Source: Actibacterium mucosum KCTC 23349 (GTDB taxonomy: Bacteria > Pseudomonadota > Alphaproteobacteria > Rhodobacterales > Rhodobacteraceae). From it: 64,000 nucleotides of DNA. The stretch spans positions 1 through 64,000 of the forward strand of contig NZ_JFKE01000004.1 in assembly GCF_000647975.1 (NCBI RefSeq), written 5' to 3'. The notes beneath the pieces are model-generated. The model saw only the letters and a program-made list of their open reading frames with translations, was not told the origin of the DNA and searched no databases. Position numbers and translations under genes: made by a program. Positions within the stretch are counted from its first letter, which is position 1, and every line of letters begins with the position of its first letter. Positions 47,641 through 57,135 of the stretch are shown one piece after another.

Positions 47641-48750
47641 TTATTCCCCTGAAATGCGTTTGGTAGAGACGATCGACAGACCGTAAGCCTCAAGCCCCAC
47701 GACCTTGGGACGCGGCGAGTTGGTCAGCAGAACCAGTTCGCTCAACCCAAGAGCCGACAGGATCTGTGCTCCCAAACCGTATTGGCGCAGCGTCACGGGC
47801 GACACCGAGTCGTCCAACTGCAATTTCATTTCGACATCGCGCAGCAAGACCACAACGCCGCGGCCCTCGGCCTCGACCAGCTTCATGGCGTCGCGGAATT
47901 CGTCGGCACGGCCCATCGGGCCTGTGCCCACCACGTCCAGCATCGGGTGCAGCGTGTGCATGCGCACCATAACCGGTTCGGGCGATGAAACGTCGCCCTT
48001 GGTCAGAACGATATGCTCGCTGCCATGGGTCTCGTCGGTGAAGATACGCATCATCCAGTCGCCGCCAAATTCCGACCGGATCGACCGGACCGAGCTTTCG
48101 CGCACAAGATTGTCGTGGCGGCGGCGATAGGCGATCAGGTCGCTGATCGTGCCGATCTTCAGATTGTGTTTCTGGGCAAAGGCCACCAGGTCAGGCAGCC
48201 GTGCCATGCTGCCATCTTCGTTCATGATCTCGCAGATCACACCAGACGGGTTCAGCCCGGCAAGGCGGCTGACATCCACCGCGGCCTCGGTATGGCCGGC
48301 CCGCACCAGAACCCCGCCCTTGCGCGCGCGCAGCGGGAAGACATGGCCCGGCGTGGCGATATCGGCGCCGGTCTTGGTGGGATCGATTGCCACTGAAACC
48401 GTCCGCGCGCGATCAGCGGCCGAGATCCCGGTGGTCACGCCTTCGCGCGCCTCGATCGAAATGGTGAACGCAGTTTCGTGCCGCGACGAGTTCTGCGACG
48501 ACATCAGCGGCAGGTCCAGCGCATCGATCCGGTCACCGGTCAGCGACAGGCAGATCAGACCGCGCCCATAGGTGGCCATGAAGTTGATCGCATCGGGCGT
48601 CGCCATCTGCGCGGGGATCACCAGATCGCCCTCGTTCTCGCGGTTCTCGTGGTCGATCAGGATGAACATGCGCCCGTTGCGCGCATCTTCGATGATCTCT
48701 TCCGTCGACGAGATGGCGTCGCCGTAATTGGGTTCCATTGTGTCTGACAT
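47641..48750 (-). CDS. ribB: 3,4-dihydroxy-2-butanone 4-phosphate synthase with degenerate RibA-like domain
   Basis: 369 residues. The N-terminal half is an intact RibB (FILIDHENRENEGDLVIPAQ, SRHETAFTISIEAREGVTTGISAADRA, LRARKGGVLVRAGHTEAAVD). It makes the four-carbon riboflavin precursor from ribulose-5-phosphate. The C-terminal half aligns in outline with GTP cyclohydrolase II (YGLGAQILSALGLSELVLLTNSPRPKVVGLEAYGL). It lacks the three zinc cysteines and the QEGRGIGL loop, so that activity must be absent here. This matches the RibBX-type fusion. ATG at 48750 with GGAGA upstream. Confidence 0.92.
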   Translation of the reverse strand: MSDTMEPNYGDAISSTEEIIEDARNGRMFILIDHENRENEGDLVIPAQMATPDAINFMATYGRGLICLSLTGDRIDALDLPLMSSQNSSRHETAFTISIEAREGVTTGISAADRARTVSVAIDPTKTGADIATPGHVFPLRARKGGVLVRAGHTEAAVDVSRLAGLNPSGVICEIMNEDGSMARLPDLVAFAQKHNLKIGTISDLIAYRRRHDNLVRESSVRSIRSEFGGDWMMRIFTDETHGSEHIVLTKGDVSSPEPVMVRMHTLHPMLDVVGTGPMGRADEFRDAMKLVEAEGRGVVVLLRDVEMKLQLDDSVSPVTLRQYGLGAQILSALGLSELVLLTNSPRPKVVGLEAYGLSIVSTKRISGE

Positions 48751-48839
48751 CAAAGTCTCCGTTCAACGGCGCTGCATTATCCCAAGGGCCAGCGGATGGC
48801 CAGAGGGCAATACCATATACGCGGCCTAGTGTCCTTGCG

Positions 48840-49409
48840 TTACTGATCCGTGAAATATTGCGCGCCGGTCAGGTGCCCGGCCATGCGGCCATGCAGGGAC
48901 CAGGTGCGCTCGTCGCTGGTCTCGCCCACCACCAGAACCGATTTCGGCGTGACCCCACCCTGCGCCAGCAATGCGCGCAGCTTGTCGCGCGTGATTGCGG
49001 CGCTGTCGGTGAAACGCGGCGCGTCGGCGGCCAGGTCAATCAGGTCGCCCATCGCGCTCAGATCCCGGCCACGCAGCGGTGGTTGCGCCGCGCCTAACCG
49101 GGCAACTTTGACCAGATCGCGCAGCTTGTCGGCCCGCGCTGCCTCCATCGTCTGATCAGCCCGAAACAGGCGCAAGGCGTTGGAAGAAAACAGAAATGCC
49201 ACGATATCGGTGCCCGTTGTCGCACGCACGGTCGCATAGGTACGATAGTTCAGCCCGATCTCGGCCGCGCGCCGCACCCTGCCACGCACAACCTCAATCG
49301 GCAGGCTGGGCAACAAGTCGCGCCGCGCCTTGCCCCAGCAATGTCTGCGCCAGCTGGTGCCGGCCTCCATCGTGGGGCCGTTATTGTGGCCAATCACTGC
49401 GCGGCTCAT
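48840..49409 (-). CDS. Hypothetical protein between ribE and ribB
   Basis: A 189-residue protein, probably cytosolic: the opening AVIGHNNGPTMEAGTSWRRHCWGKARRDLLPSLP, a basic middle (IEVVRGRVRRAAEIGLNYRTYATVRATTGTDIVAFLFSSNAL) and the end FTDQ. I recognise no established domain. Its start overlaps the ribE stop by 4 bases and ribB follows 89 bases on, so it is embedded in the riboflavin genes. A role in that pathway is possible but unsupported by motif. Confidence 0.65.
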   Translation of the reverse strand: MSRAVIGHNNGPTMEAGTSWRRHCWGKARRDLLPSLPIEVVRGRVRRAAEIGLNYRTYATVRATTGTDIVAFLFSSNALRLFRADQTMEAARADKLRDLVKVARLGAAQPPLRGRDLSAMGDLIDLAADAPRFTDSAAITRDKLRALLAQGGVTPKSVLVVGETSDERTWSLHGRMAGHLTGAQYFTDQ

Positions 49410-50020
49410 GCGGCCTGCCATTCGGTCAGGCGCGCCACATAGCGGGCCATTGTGTCAATCTCCAGGTTGATCGAGTCGCCCACGGCAACCCCACCCCATG
49501 TCGTGACCGCCTTGGTATGCGGGATGACATTGATGCCGAAGGTCGCACCGTCGACCTCGTTCACCGTCAGCGATGTGCCGTTCAGCGTGACCGAGCCTTT
49601 GGGCGCAATAAAACGGGCCAGTTCATCGGGTGCACGGAAGGTCATGCGCGTGCTGTCGCCCTCGTCTTCCATCGCGATCAGCTCGGCCAGACCATCCACA
49701 TGGCCCGACACGATATGCCCGCCCAGTTCGTCGCCAACCTTCAATGCCCGTTCAAGGTTCAACTGCCGCCCCGGCGCCCAAAGGTTTGCGCCACCAATAT
49801 TAGTCTTCGACACTGTCTCGGCCGAGATCTCCACATCGAACCAATTGCCAACCTCGTCCGTTCCGCGCGAAATCACGGTCAGACACACACCATCACAGGC
49901 AATCGAGGCACCCAGATCGATCCCCTCGGGGTCATAGCTGGTGCCGATCCGCGCCATCAGATCGCCGCGCTGCGTGACCTGCCGGACGGTGCCGATATCG
50001 GTGATGATGCCAGTGAACAT
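49406..50020 (-). CDS. ribE: Riboflavin synthase, alpha subunit
   Basis: Dismutates two lumazines to riboflavin and the pyrimidine precursor. 204 residues with two lumazine-binding barrels. The first has MFTGIITDIGTV, GASIACDGVCLTV and ISAETVSKTN. The second has GGHIVSGHVDGLAEL, IAPKGSVTLNGTSLTVNEV and FGINVIPHTKAVTTWGG. It overlaps the downstream hypothetical gene by 4 bases and is divergent from the capsule genes, 163 bases from kpsS. Confidence 0.95.
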   Translation of the reverse strand: MFTGIITDIGTVRQVTQRGDLMARIGTSYDPEGIDLGASIACDGVCLTVISRGTDEVGNWFDVEISAETVSKTNIGGANLWAPGRQLNLERALKVGDELGGHIVSGHVDGLAELIAMEDEGDSTRMTFRAPDELARFIAPKGSVTLNGTSLTVNEVDGATFGINVIPHTKAVTTWGGVAVGDSINLEIDTMARYVARLTEWQAA

Positions 50021-50183
50021 AGGCGCGCTCCTTTCGGTGTTACCCCTCAGTTAGTCCGCGCAGGTCGCCAGAACAAGACGCAATATCCGCGCGCCTGCCA
50101 CGCCTCCGCCCAAAATCAGCCGCTTTTGCAGGGCACAGAGCTTTTTTAATGACTTTGTGCCCCGATGCGGGCACATCGGATTT

Positions 50184-51515
50184 ATGGATTGGGTCGGGTA
50201 TGACAAACGGCGGGTGCGCACAGTGACGGGGGAACGCGATCAGTCGCGGCATTTCCTGTTTCTTCAGGGGCCGCACGGGCCGTTCTTTGCCCGCCTTGCG
50301 GCGATGCTGACCACTGCCGGGCACAAGGTCTGCCGTGTGGGTTTCAACCGCGGCGATCAGATGTTCTGGACCCGCAGCGGCGCCTATCACGCCTTTACCG
50401 ACAGCCCCGAGAACTGGCGCCAATACGTTGCAAAACTGGTCGAAGCGCAGGGCATTACCGATCTGGTGCTTTATGGCGACACGCGCCCCATGCACGCACA
50501 GGCCATTGAAGTTGCCAAATGGGCCGGCCTGCAAATCCATGTCTTCGAAGAAGGCTACCTGCGCCCCTATTGGGTGACCTACGAACGCAACGGATCCAAC
50601 GGCCATTCCCGCCTGATGCAGGTGGATGTCGCCGACATGCAGTCCGATCTGGACGGGGTTGATGCCGATCCGGCCCCCGCCCCGGCGCGCTGGGGCGACA
50701 TGCGCCATCACATTTTCTACGGTGCCCTTTATCACTTCCAGGTGATGTTCAGAAACGGCACCTATGACGGGTTCAGGCCGCATCGCGATCTGAGCGTATC
50801 GCAAGAGTTCCAACTCTACCTCAAACGTCTGGTCTCGATGCCCTTCCGCGCGCTGGACCGGGCGCAATCAACCATGCGCGTGCGCTATGGCGGTTTTCCA
50901 TATCACCTCGTGCTGCTGCAGCTGGAACACGATGCCAGCTTTCAGACACACAGCCCGTTTTCGTCGATGACCGAGTTCCTGCAGGTGTGTATCGAAGGCT
51001 TTGCCAAAGGTGCCCCGAAACACCACCACATGGTGTTCAAAGCCCATCCGCTGGAAGATGGCCGCGCGCCCCTGCGTCGTGAAATCCGCCGGCTGGCGCG
51101 CAAGCTGGGCGTGGCAAACCGCGTGCATTACGTGCCCGGTGGTAAATTGGCGGCGTTGTTGGACCATGCACGGTCGGCAATCACGGTGAACTCCACCGCG
51201 GCGCAACAGGTGCTGTGGCGCGGGCTGCCGCTGAAAGTGTTCGGCGACGCGGTCTTCGCCAAACCTGAATTTGTCTCGACCCAGGCCCTGCCCGAGTTCT
51301 TTACCCGCCCCAAGCGCCCCGATGCCCGCGCCTATCGCGATTATCGCCGCTACCTTCTGGAAACCTCGCAGATCCCCGGCGGGTTTTATTCGTCGCGCGG
51401 TCGCCGCTATCTTTTGCGTCAGGTGGTCGACCTGATGCTGTCCCCCGACGACCCCTACGACATGCTGCGCCTCGGCCATGCCGCCCCCCGGCAAGCGCTG
51501 CAAGTGGTGCACTGA
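50184..51515 (+). CDS. kpsS: Capsule polysaccharide biosynthesis protein KpsS-like (beta-Kdo transferase)
   Basis: A 443-residue cytosolic glycosyltransferase. It opens with RHFLFLQGPHGPFFARLAAML, has the domain core YGDTRPMHAQAIEVAKWAGLQIHVFEEGYLRPYWVTYE, and ends with HHHMVFKAHPLEDGRAPLR and ITVNSTAAQQVLWRGLPLKVFGDAVF, all KpsS hallmarks. In group 2 capsules KpsS and KpsC build the poly-Kdo linker on a lyso-phosphatidylglycerol anchor. The start is uncertain: ATG 50184 is used, but GTG 50157 or GTG 50223 are possible. It begins a three-gene unit. Confidence 0.88.
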   Translation: MDWVGYDKRRVRTVTGERDQSRHFLFLQGPHGPFFARLAAMLTTAGHKVCRVGFNRGDQMFWTRSGAYHAFTDSPENWRQYVAKLVEAQGITDLVLYGDTRPMHAQAIEVAKWAGLQIHVFEEGYLRPYWVTYERNGSNGHSRLMQVDVADMQSDLDGVDADPAPAPARWGDMRHHIFYGALYHFQVMFRNGTYDGFRPHRDLSVSQEFQLYLKRLVSMPFRALDRAQSTMRVRYGGFPYHLVLLQLEHDASFQTHSPFSSMTEFLQVCIEGFAKGAPKHHHMVFKAHPLEDGRAPLRREIRRLARKLGVANRVHYVPGGKLAALLDHARSAITVNSTAAQQVLWRGLPLKVFGDAVFAKPEFVSTQALPEFFTRPKRPDARAYRDYRRYLLETSQIPGGFYSSRGRRYLLRQVVDLMLSPDDPYDMLRLGHAAPRQALQVVH

Positions 51516-51633
51516 CGCATAACCACGCCCGCGGCCAAAACAGACTCTAGCTTTGGCCCCCAAATTTATGTAGAATCAGTACAAATTATAAAAAACACAC
51601 CCGAGGCAGACCAAGAAACGAGGAGCCCGAGCA

Positions 51634-52764
51634 GTGAAAATCAAGGCATCCCGCAGTGCCAGGGCCATTGCCCTGCTGGCACTGGTATCCACCGTGGCGG
51701 CCTGTGGCCTGCCGCGATCGGGCCCCAACAAACGCGAAATCTTTGCCGGATCGGTCCAGAAACAAGGCGACGCCTTCGTGGTTTCGGTCAATGACCGTGT
51801 CACTCGGGCCACGTCGATTGTACCTGCGCTGGGCTTTTCCGACGCGTTCAAGAATGCCGGCGTGATCGGGTCCGACACGATCCGCCCCGGCGACACGCTG
51901 GGCCTGACGGTTTACGAAAACGTCGATGACGGCCTGCTGGCCGGTCAAGGCATCAATGTCTCTACCCTGGACGAGGTTCAGGTGGACGGCTCGGGCTTTA
52001 TCTTCATTCCCTACGCCGGTCGCATCCGCGCCGCCGGGAACACGCCTGAACGCCTGCGCCAGATCATCACCGAGAAACTGGACGCCCAGACGCCCGACCC
52101 GCAGGTTGTGGTGCGCCGGGTGGCCGGCGACGGCTCGACCGTGTCGATCATCGGCGGGGTTGGCGGCCAGGGTGTCTTTGCCATCGAACGGCCCACCCGC
52201 ACGTTGTCGGCCATGATCGCCTCGGCTGGCGGCATCACCATCCCGCCCGAGATCGCCCAGATCACCGTGCAGCGCGGCACCCACAGCGGCAAGATCTGGT
52301 TCCAGGACCTGTTCGAGAACCCGCAGCTCGATATCGCCCTGCGCGGCGGTGACAAGATTTTGGTCGAGGAAGACACCCGCGCCTTCACCGCGTTGGGGGC
52401 CACCGGAGGTCAAAGCCGCGTGCGGTTTGACACACAGTCCCTGTCCGCCATCGAGGCCATCGCACAGGTTGGCGGCCTGAATTCGAACCTCGCCGACCCC
52501 ACCGGCGTCTTTGTTCTGCGCAACGAACCGGCCGAGATCGCCAATGTGGTACTGGGCCGCGACGACCTGATTGGGGACCAGCGTATGATCTATGTGCTGA
52601 ACCTGACCGAACCCAACGGCATGTTCATGGCCCGCGACTTTGCCGTCCGCGACGATGACACGGTTTACGTGACCGAAGCGCCGTTCGTGCAATGGCAGAA
52701 AACCCTGTCGGCCATCACTGGCACCGCCGCCTCAGCCGACGCGCTGAACTCGCTGGCACAGTAA
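51634..52764 (+). CDS. Polysaccharide export outer-membrane lipoprotein (Wza/KpsD family)
   Basis: 376 residues from a GTG start with GAGGAG upstream. A lipoprotein signal (LALVSTVAAC, lipobox Cys at about residue 25) is followed by a poly-export domain (IRPGDTLGLTVYENVDDGL, VQVDGSGFIFIPYAGRIRAAG, LRQIITEKLDAQTPDPQVVV) and SLBB-type repeats (VGGQGVFAIERPTRTLSAMIA, TGGQSRVRFDTQSLSAIEAIA). It forms the channel through which capsule polymer crosses the outer membrane. It lies between kpsS and kpsC. Confidence 0.9.
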   Translation: MKIKASRSARAIALLALVSTVAACGLPRSGPNKREIFAGSVQKQGDAFVVSVNDRVTRATSIVPALGFSDAFKNAGVIGSDTIRPGDTLGLTVYENVDDGLLAGQGINVSTLDEVQVDGSGFIFIPYAGRIRAAGNTPERLRQIITEKLDAQTPDPQVVVRRVAGDGSTVSIIGGVGGQGVFAIERPTRTLSAMIASAGGITIPPEIAQITVQRGTHSGKIWFQDLFENPQLDIALRGGDKILVEEDTRAFTALGATGGQSRVRFDTQSLSAIEAIAQVGGLNSNLADPTGVFVLRNEPAEIANVVLGRDDLIGDQRMIYVLNLTEPNGMFMARDFAVRDDDTVYVTEAPFVQWQKTLSAITGTAASADALNSLAQ

Positions 52765-52780
52765 AGACAGGGCGCGGCAC

Positions 52781-54796
52781 GTGGCGAACGAGGCCGCCCC
52801 TGACAACCTGAACGCCGGGGCTGAAAGGCTCCGGCGTCTTTTCGTCTATAATGGCGGGTTCCTGACGCAATCGCGTATCCGGCGTATCCTGGCGCTGTCG
52901 GGTTATCGCGTGACGCTGGGCAAACCGGGCGCGGGCGACATGGTGGGCGTCTGGGGCCAATCGCCCACTGCCCCGCGCGGTCAGGCCGTGGCGGCGCGCA
53001 CCGGTGCGCCGATCCTGCGGGTCGAGGATGCGTTTTTGCGCTCGATCCTGCCGGGCCGCGCCGGCGGCGGTCCGCCGCTGGGCCTGATGTTGGACACGAA
53101 CGGCGTTCATTTTGACCCCACCACGCCCAGCGATCTGGAAAATCTGCTGGCCACACACCCGCTGGACGATACCGCGCTGCTGAACCGCGCCCGCGACGCC
53201 AGCGCCCGCCTGCACGAGTTGCACCTGACCAAATATACCGGGTTTGACCCCGCCCTGCCCGCGCCCGATCCCGGCTATGTGGTGGTGGTGGATCAAACGG
53301 CGGGTGACGCCTCGGTCACGGCCACGGGTGGCGGAGAGGCCCAGTTCCGCGAGATGCTGGCCTTCGCCCAGATCGAAAACCCCGGTGCCCGCATCCTGAT
53401 CCGCACCCACCCCGAAACCCGCGCCGGCAAACGCGTGGGCCATTTCACCGCCGATCAGGCCACGGGAAACATTGAGCTTTTCGACGATCCAGTTTCGCCC
53501 TGGACACTGCTCGATGGGGCTGTCGCCGTCTACACCTATTCCTCGCAACTGGGGTTCGAGGCGATCCTGGCCGGCCACAAACCCCGCGTCTTTGGGCAAC
53601 CCTTCTATGGCGGCTGGGGCCTGACGCAGGACGAGGCCCCGGTGCCCCGTCGCGAACGCCGTCTGACCCGCGCACAAATTTTTGCCGCCGCGATGATCCT
53701 CGCGCCCAAATGGTACGACCCGTTTCGCGATGAACTCTGTTCATTGGAACGCGCCATCGACATTCTGGATGCCGAAACTCGCGCGTGGCGCGACGATCAC
53801 GCCGGTTGGCAGGCCCGCCATATCCGCCTGTGGAAACGCCCACATATGCAGCGCTTCTTTGGCGCATCCACGCCCGTGCGCTTCCTGCGCGACGACGCCC
53901 CGACCGGCGCCCGCGAAATGTCCTGGGCCGGCAAAACCGCGCCCGAGGCACATGTCACCCGCGTCGAAGACGGCTTTCTGCGCTCGCGCGGGCTGGGCGC
54001 GGCGCTGGTCCCGCCGCTGTCGCTGGTCCTCGACGATCTCGGCATCTACTACGACCCCTCGCGAAGAAGCCGCGTCGAGCGGCTGATTGAGCGGCGCCAA
54101 ACGCTGACTGATGCTCAGCGCACCCGCGCCATCAACCTGATCACCCGCCTGCGCCGCACCGGCGCCACCAAGTACAACCTGCCCGGCCGCCCCCTACCCA
54201 ACCTGCCCGCGGGCCAGGTGATCCTGGTTCCCGGTCAGGTTGAGGATGACGCCTCCATCCGCCTGGGATGCGGGGCCGAGGCCACCAACCGCGCCCTTCT
54301 GGAACGCGCGCGCGCCGAAAACCCCAATGCCATCATCGCCTACAAACCCCACCCCGATGTCGAGGCCGGCCTGCGTCCCGGCGCGGTTGACGCCCAAAGG
54401 CTGGCCGATCTGGTGCTGACCGACGTGCCCGCCGACGCAGCGCTGGCGGCGGCCGATGCGGTCTGGACCCTCACGTCGCTGATGGGGTTCGAGGCGCTGG
54501 TGCGCGGGTTGCCCGTCACCACGCTGGGCGCGCCCTTCTACGCCGGTTGGGGGCTCACGCGCGACCTGGGCCCGGTGCCCGCGCGGCGCAGCGCACGGCC
54601 CGACCTGGCCGGTCTCGTGCACGCCACGCTGATCGACTATCCGCGCTATCTTGACCCCGTCACCGGGCGCCCCTGCCCGGTCGAAGTTGCGCTGGATCGT
54701 CTGGAAAGCGGCAAGGTCTATACCGGCGGGCCGCTTAACCGCCTGCTGGCCAAGGCGCAGGGCCTATTGGCCAGCCGCGCCCATCTGTGGCGCTGA
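52781..54796 (+). CDS. kpsC: Capsule polysaccharide biosynthesis protein KpsC (two-domain beta-Kdo transferase)
   Basis: 671 residues from a GTG start. Two homologous halves are visible: RTHPETRAGKRVGHF with HKPRVFGQPFYGGWGLT in the first (to about 300), and AYKPHPDVEAGLRPG with LPVTTLGAPFYAGWGLTRD in the second (330-640). KpsC carries two alternating Kdo transferase activities that extend the linker started by KpsS. It ends the capsule unit; its last 33 bases overlap the 3' end of the opposite-strand ribD. Confidence 0.92.
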   Translation: MANEAAPDNLNAGAERLRRLFVYNGGFLTQSRIRRILALSGYRVTLGKPGAGDMVGVWGQSPTAPRGQAVAARTGAPILRVEDAFLRSILPGRAGGGPPLGLMLDTNGVHFDPTTPSDLENLLATHPLDDTALLNRARDASARLHELHLTKYTGFDPALPAPDPGYVVVVDQTAGDASVTATGGGEAQFREMLAFAQIENPGARILIRTHPETRAGKRVGHFTADQATGNIELFDDPVSPWTLLDGAVAVYTYSSQLGFEAILAGHKPRVFGQPFYGGWGLTQDEAPVPRRERRLTRAQIFAAAMILAPKWYDPFRDELCSLERAIDILDAETRAWRDDHAGWQARHIRLWKRPHMQRFFGASTPVRFLRDDAPTGAREMSWAGKTAPEAHVTRVEDGFLRSRGLGAALVPPLSLVLDDLGIYYDPSRRSRVERLIERRQTLTDAQRTRAINLITRLRRTGATKYNLPGRPLPNLPAGQVILVPGQVEDDASIRLGCGAEATNRALLERARAENPNAIIAYKPHPDVEAGLRPGAVDAQRLADLVLTDVPADAALAAADAVWTLTSLMGFEALVRGLPVTTLGAPFYAGWGLTRDLGPVPARRSARPDLAGLVHATLIDYPRYLDPVTGRPCPVEVALDRLESGKVYTGGPLNRLLAKAQGLLASRAHLWR

Positions 54797-55894
54797 GGCG
54801 CGCCGCCACACATGCATCACATCGCCACCTACTGCCCGCGTGTCGGCCAGTTCGAACCGCGGCGCCTCGGACAGCGCGTCGATCCCCAGCGCGCCGATGG
54901 CCGGTCGCCCCTCGGCGCCCAAAGCCACCCCGGCGGTGAACCCGATCAGTTCGTCCACCAGATCGGCCTGCAACAGCGCCGCCGCCAGAGCCCCGCCACC
55001 TTCGCAGAACACGCGTGTCAGCCCCTCGGCCCCCAGCGCTTGCAACAACGCCGGCGCGTCGACACCGCCACCGGGCGACACCGGCACCTCGATCAGTTTC
55101 GCCCCTGCTGCCAGCAACGCCTCGCGCGGGGTTTTTGAAACGCGCGACCCATGGGCCAGCCATAACGGCACCTCGCGCGCCGAGCCCACCAACTGCCCGT
55201 CCAAAGGCACGTCCAGCCGCCGCGTGGCCACCACGCGCACCGGCTGCTGTGTCGCCCCCATGCCGCGCACGGTCAGCATCGGGTCATCAGCCCGTGCCGT
55301 GCCGCCACCAACCAGCACCGCATCGTGGCGCATGCGCATCGCGTGCACCATGCGCCGCGCCGCCGGTCCGGTGATCCACTGGCTTTCACCCGCCGCCGTG
55401 GCGATGCGCCCGTCGAAACTGTTGGCCAGTTTCAACGTTACCATGGGACGGCCTTGTTCGATCCGGGTCAGAAACCCGATCTGTGCAGCCCGCGCCGCGC
55501 CCGCCATCAGGCCGGTTTCAACTTGAATACCTGCCGCCCGCAGCATCGCATGCCCTCCACCCGCAACACGCGGATCGGGGTCTTCCAACGCGGAAACCAC
55601 CCGTGCCACACCGGCGTCGATCAAAGCTTGTGAACAGGGCGGAGTTTTGCCGTAATGCGCACAGGGCTCCAACGTGACATAGACCGTGGCACCCCTGGCC
55701 GCATCGCCCGCCTGCGCCAGAGCCTGCGGCTCGGCATGGGGCCGCCCGCCCGGCGCCGTACGCCCGCGCCCAACAATCCGCCCATCCTTGACGATCACGC
55801 AGCCCACCGCAGGGTTCGGCCAAACCTGACCCAGCCCCCGCGCTCCGAGGCTCAGCGCCAGCGCCATATAGCGCCGGTCATCCATCCCGCTCAT
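54764..55894 (-). CDS. ribD: Bifunctional diaminohydroxyphosphoribosylaminopyrimidine deaminase/reductase
   Basis: Performs the deamination and side-chain reduction steps of riboflavin synthesis. 376 residues. The N-terminal cytidine-deaminase-like domain shows the zinc site HAEPQAL and [11 protein letters not shown]; the C-terminal reductase has [23 protein letters not shown] and DDPMLTVRG. It overlaps nrdR by 4 bases upstream and the convergent kpsC by 33 bases at its 3' end. Confidence 0.95.
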   Translation of the reverse strand: MSGMDDRRYMALALSLGARGLGQVWPNPAVGCVIVKDGRIVGRGRTAPGGRPHAEPQALAQAGDAARGATVYVTLEPCAHYGKTPPCSQALIDAGVARVVSALEDPDPRVAGGGHAMLRAAGIQVETGLMAGAARAAQIGFLTRIEQGRPMVTLKLANSFDGRIATAAGESQWITGPAARRMVHAMRMRHDAVLVGGGTARADDPMLTVRGMGATQQPVRVVATRRLDVPLDGQLVGSAREVPLWLAHGSRVSKTPREALLAAGAKLIEVPVSPGGGVDAPALLQALGAEGLTRVFCEGGGALAAALLQADLVDELIGFTAGVALGAEGRPAIGALGIDALSEAPRFELADTRAVGGDVMHVWRRASAPQMGAAGQ

Positions 55895-56361
55895 CCCCCT
55901 TCGGGTTTGACGTCAGGGCGCAGTTCGGAAACGAAGTCTTCGAAATCGTCCGCGGCCTGGAAGTTCTTGTAAACACTGGCAAACCGAACATAGGCAACGG
56001 TGTCGATCCGTGCCAGCGCTTCCATGACGATCTCGCCGATCATCTTGGACTGAATGTCGGTTTCGCCCATGCTTTCCAGCCGCCGCACAAGGCCCGAGAT
56101 CATCTGGTCGATACGCTCGGGGTCGACGGGTCGTTTCTGCATCGAAATGCGGATCGAACGTTCCAGCTTGTCCCGGTCAAAATCTTCACGGCGGCCATTG
56201 GACTTGATCACGACAAGATCCCGCAGCTGCACGCGTTCATAGGTTGTGAACCGCCCCCCGCAGGCCGGGCAGAACCGGCGCCGCCGAATGGCCACGTGGT
56301 CCTCAGCCGGGCGCGAATCCTTTACCTGAGTATCGACATTTCCGCAGAACGGACAGCGCAT
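55891..56361 (-). CDS. nrdR: Ribonucleotide reductase transcriptional repressor NrdR
   Basis: 156 residues: an N-terminal zinc ribbon ([17 protein letters not shown], then [18 protein letters not shown]) and an ATP-cone ([31 protein letters not shown]). It senses ATP/dATP and represses ribonucleotide reductase genes. It is coupled to ribD by a 4-base overlap, a conserved arrangement. No NrdR-box pair is seen just upstream, but a perfect DnaA-box 9-mer is (56389-56397). Confidence 0.95.
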   Translation of the reverse strand: MRCPFCGNVDTQVKDSRPAEDHVAIRRRRFCPACGGRFTTYERVQLRDLVVIKSNGRREDFDRDKLERSIRISMQKRPVDPERIDQMISGLVRRLESMGETDIQSKMIGEIVMEALARIDTVAYVRFASVYKNFQAADDFEDFVSELRPDVKPEGG

Positions 56362-56446
56362 GGCCTTCCCCTTGGTCCAGAACCCCAGTTATCCACAGGT
56401 ACTATAGGACGCCCTCTAGGGTTTGTGTAGAGAAGATTTTTCGCCA

Positions 56447-57121
56447 CTAGCCGCGGGCGGCTTTTTCCTGCAACTCGCTCAGATACGCGCCGCGCCGGGC
56501 CACGAAACCGGCCAGCTGCGCGGTGTAATCCGGCGCCACCGCGTCGCGGACCGACGGGCGCGCCGCCACGGCCCGGCGCCAGGTCTGAACCTTGTCCAAC
56601 CCGTTGAACACGCCGAAATTGCCGATGTCGTCGAACAGGTCGAAATAGCGAAACACCGGGCCAAACGCCGCGTCGACCAAGCTGAACCGTGCGCCATCGA
56701 AATACGGACCGTCACCCAGAACATCCGACAGCTTCTCGGCCTTGGTCCGCATCCGCACGGCGGCTGCGGCCAGTCTCTCGGCGCTGTCGGCGGCGTAGAA
56801 AGACGCGATGTCGTTCAGAAACGCCGAGGCGACCTCGATCCATCCCCGGTGCCGCGCACGGGCCAGCGCGTCGGCGGGGTGCAGCGGGTTGGGTTGGGTG
56901 TCCTCCAGGTATTCGACGATCACGGCACTTTCGAAAACCGCCACTCCCTCCACCAGCAGCACCGGCGTCTTACCCATGGGCGAGACCTCGAGGAACCATT
57001 CTGGTTTGTTCGACAGGTCGATGTCGCGGCGGGTGAAGGGCACCCCTTTCTCGGTCAAGGCAATCGCGGCGCGCTGTACATAAGGGCACAGGCTGTGGCT
57101 GATCAGGGTCAGGTTGGTCAT
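56447..57121 (-). CDS. Glutathione S-transferase family protein
   Basis: A 224-residue GST. The thioredoxin-like N terminus is clear (LTLISHSLCPYVQRAAIALTEKGVPFTRRDIDLSNKPEWF), and GKTPVLLVEGVAVFESAVIVEYLED supplies the cis-Pro and ES glutathione contact. The helical second domain follows. LCPYVQR suggests a catalytic cysteine as in omega/beta-type GSTs. It is divergent from a MarR regulator with two matched operator-like palindromes between, so it probably belongs to a stress or electrophile response. Confidence 0.9.
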   Translation of the reverse strand: MTNLTLISHSLCPYVQRAAIALTEKGVPFTRRDIDLSNKPEWFLEVSPMGKTPVLLVEGVAVFESAVIVEYLEDTQPNPLHPADALARARHRGWIEVASAFLNDIASFYAADSAERLAAAAVRMRTKAEKLSDVLGDGPYFDGARFSLVDAAFGPVFRYFDLFDDIGNFGVFNGLDKVQTWRRAVAARPSVRDAVAPDYTAQLAGFVARRGAYLSELQEKAARG

Positions 57122-57135
57122 GGGGCAGCTCCGAT

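Noticed and set aside
48751-48839. FMN riboswitch before ribB
   Set aside because: Too short (about 89 bases) and no AGGGGC-type conserved core.
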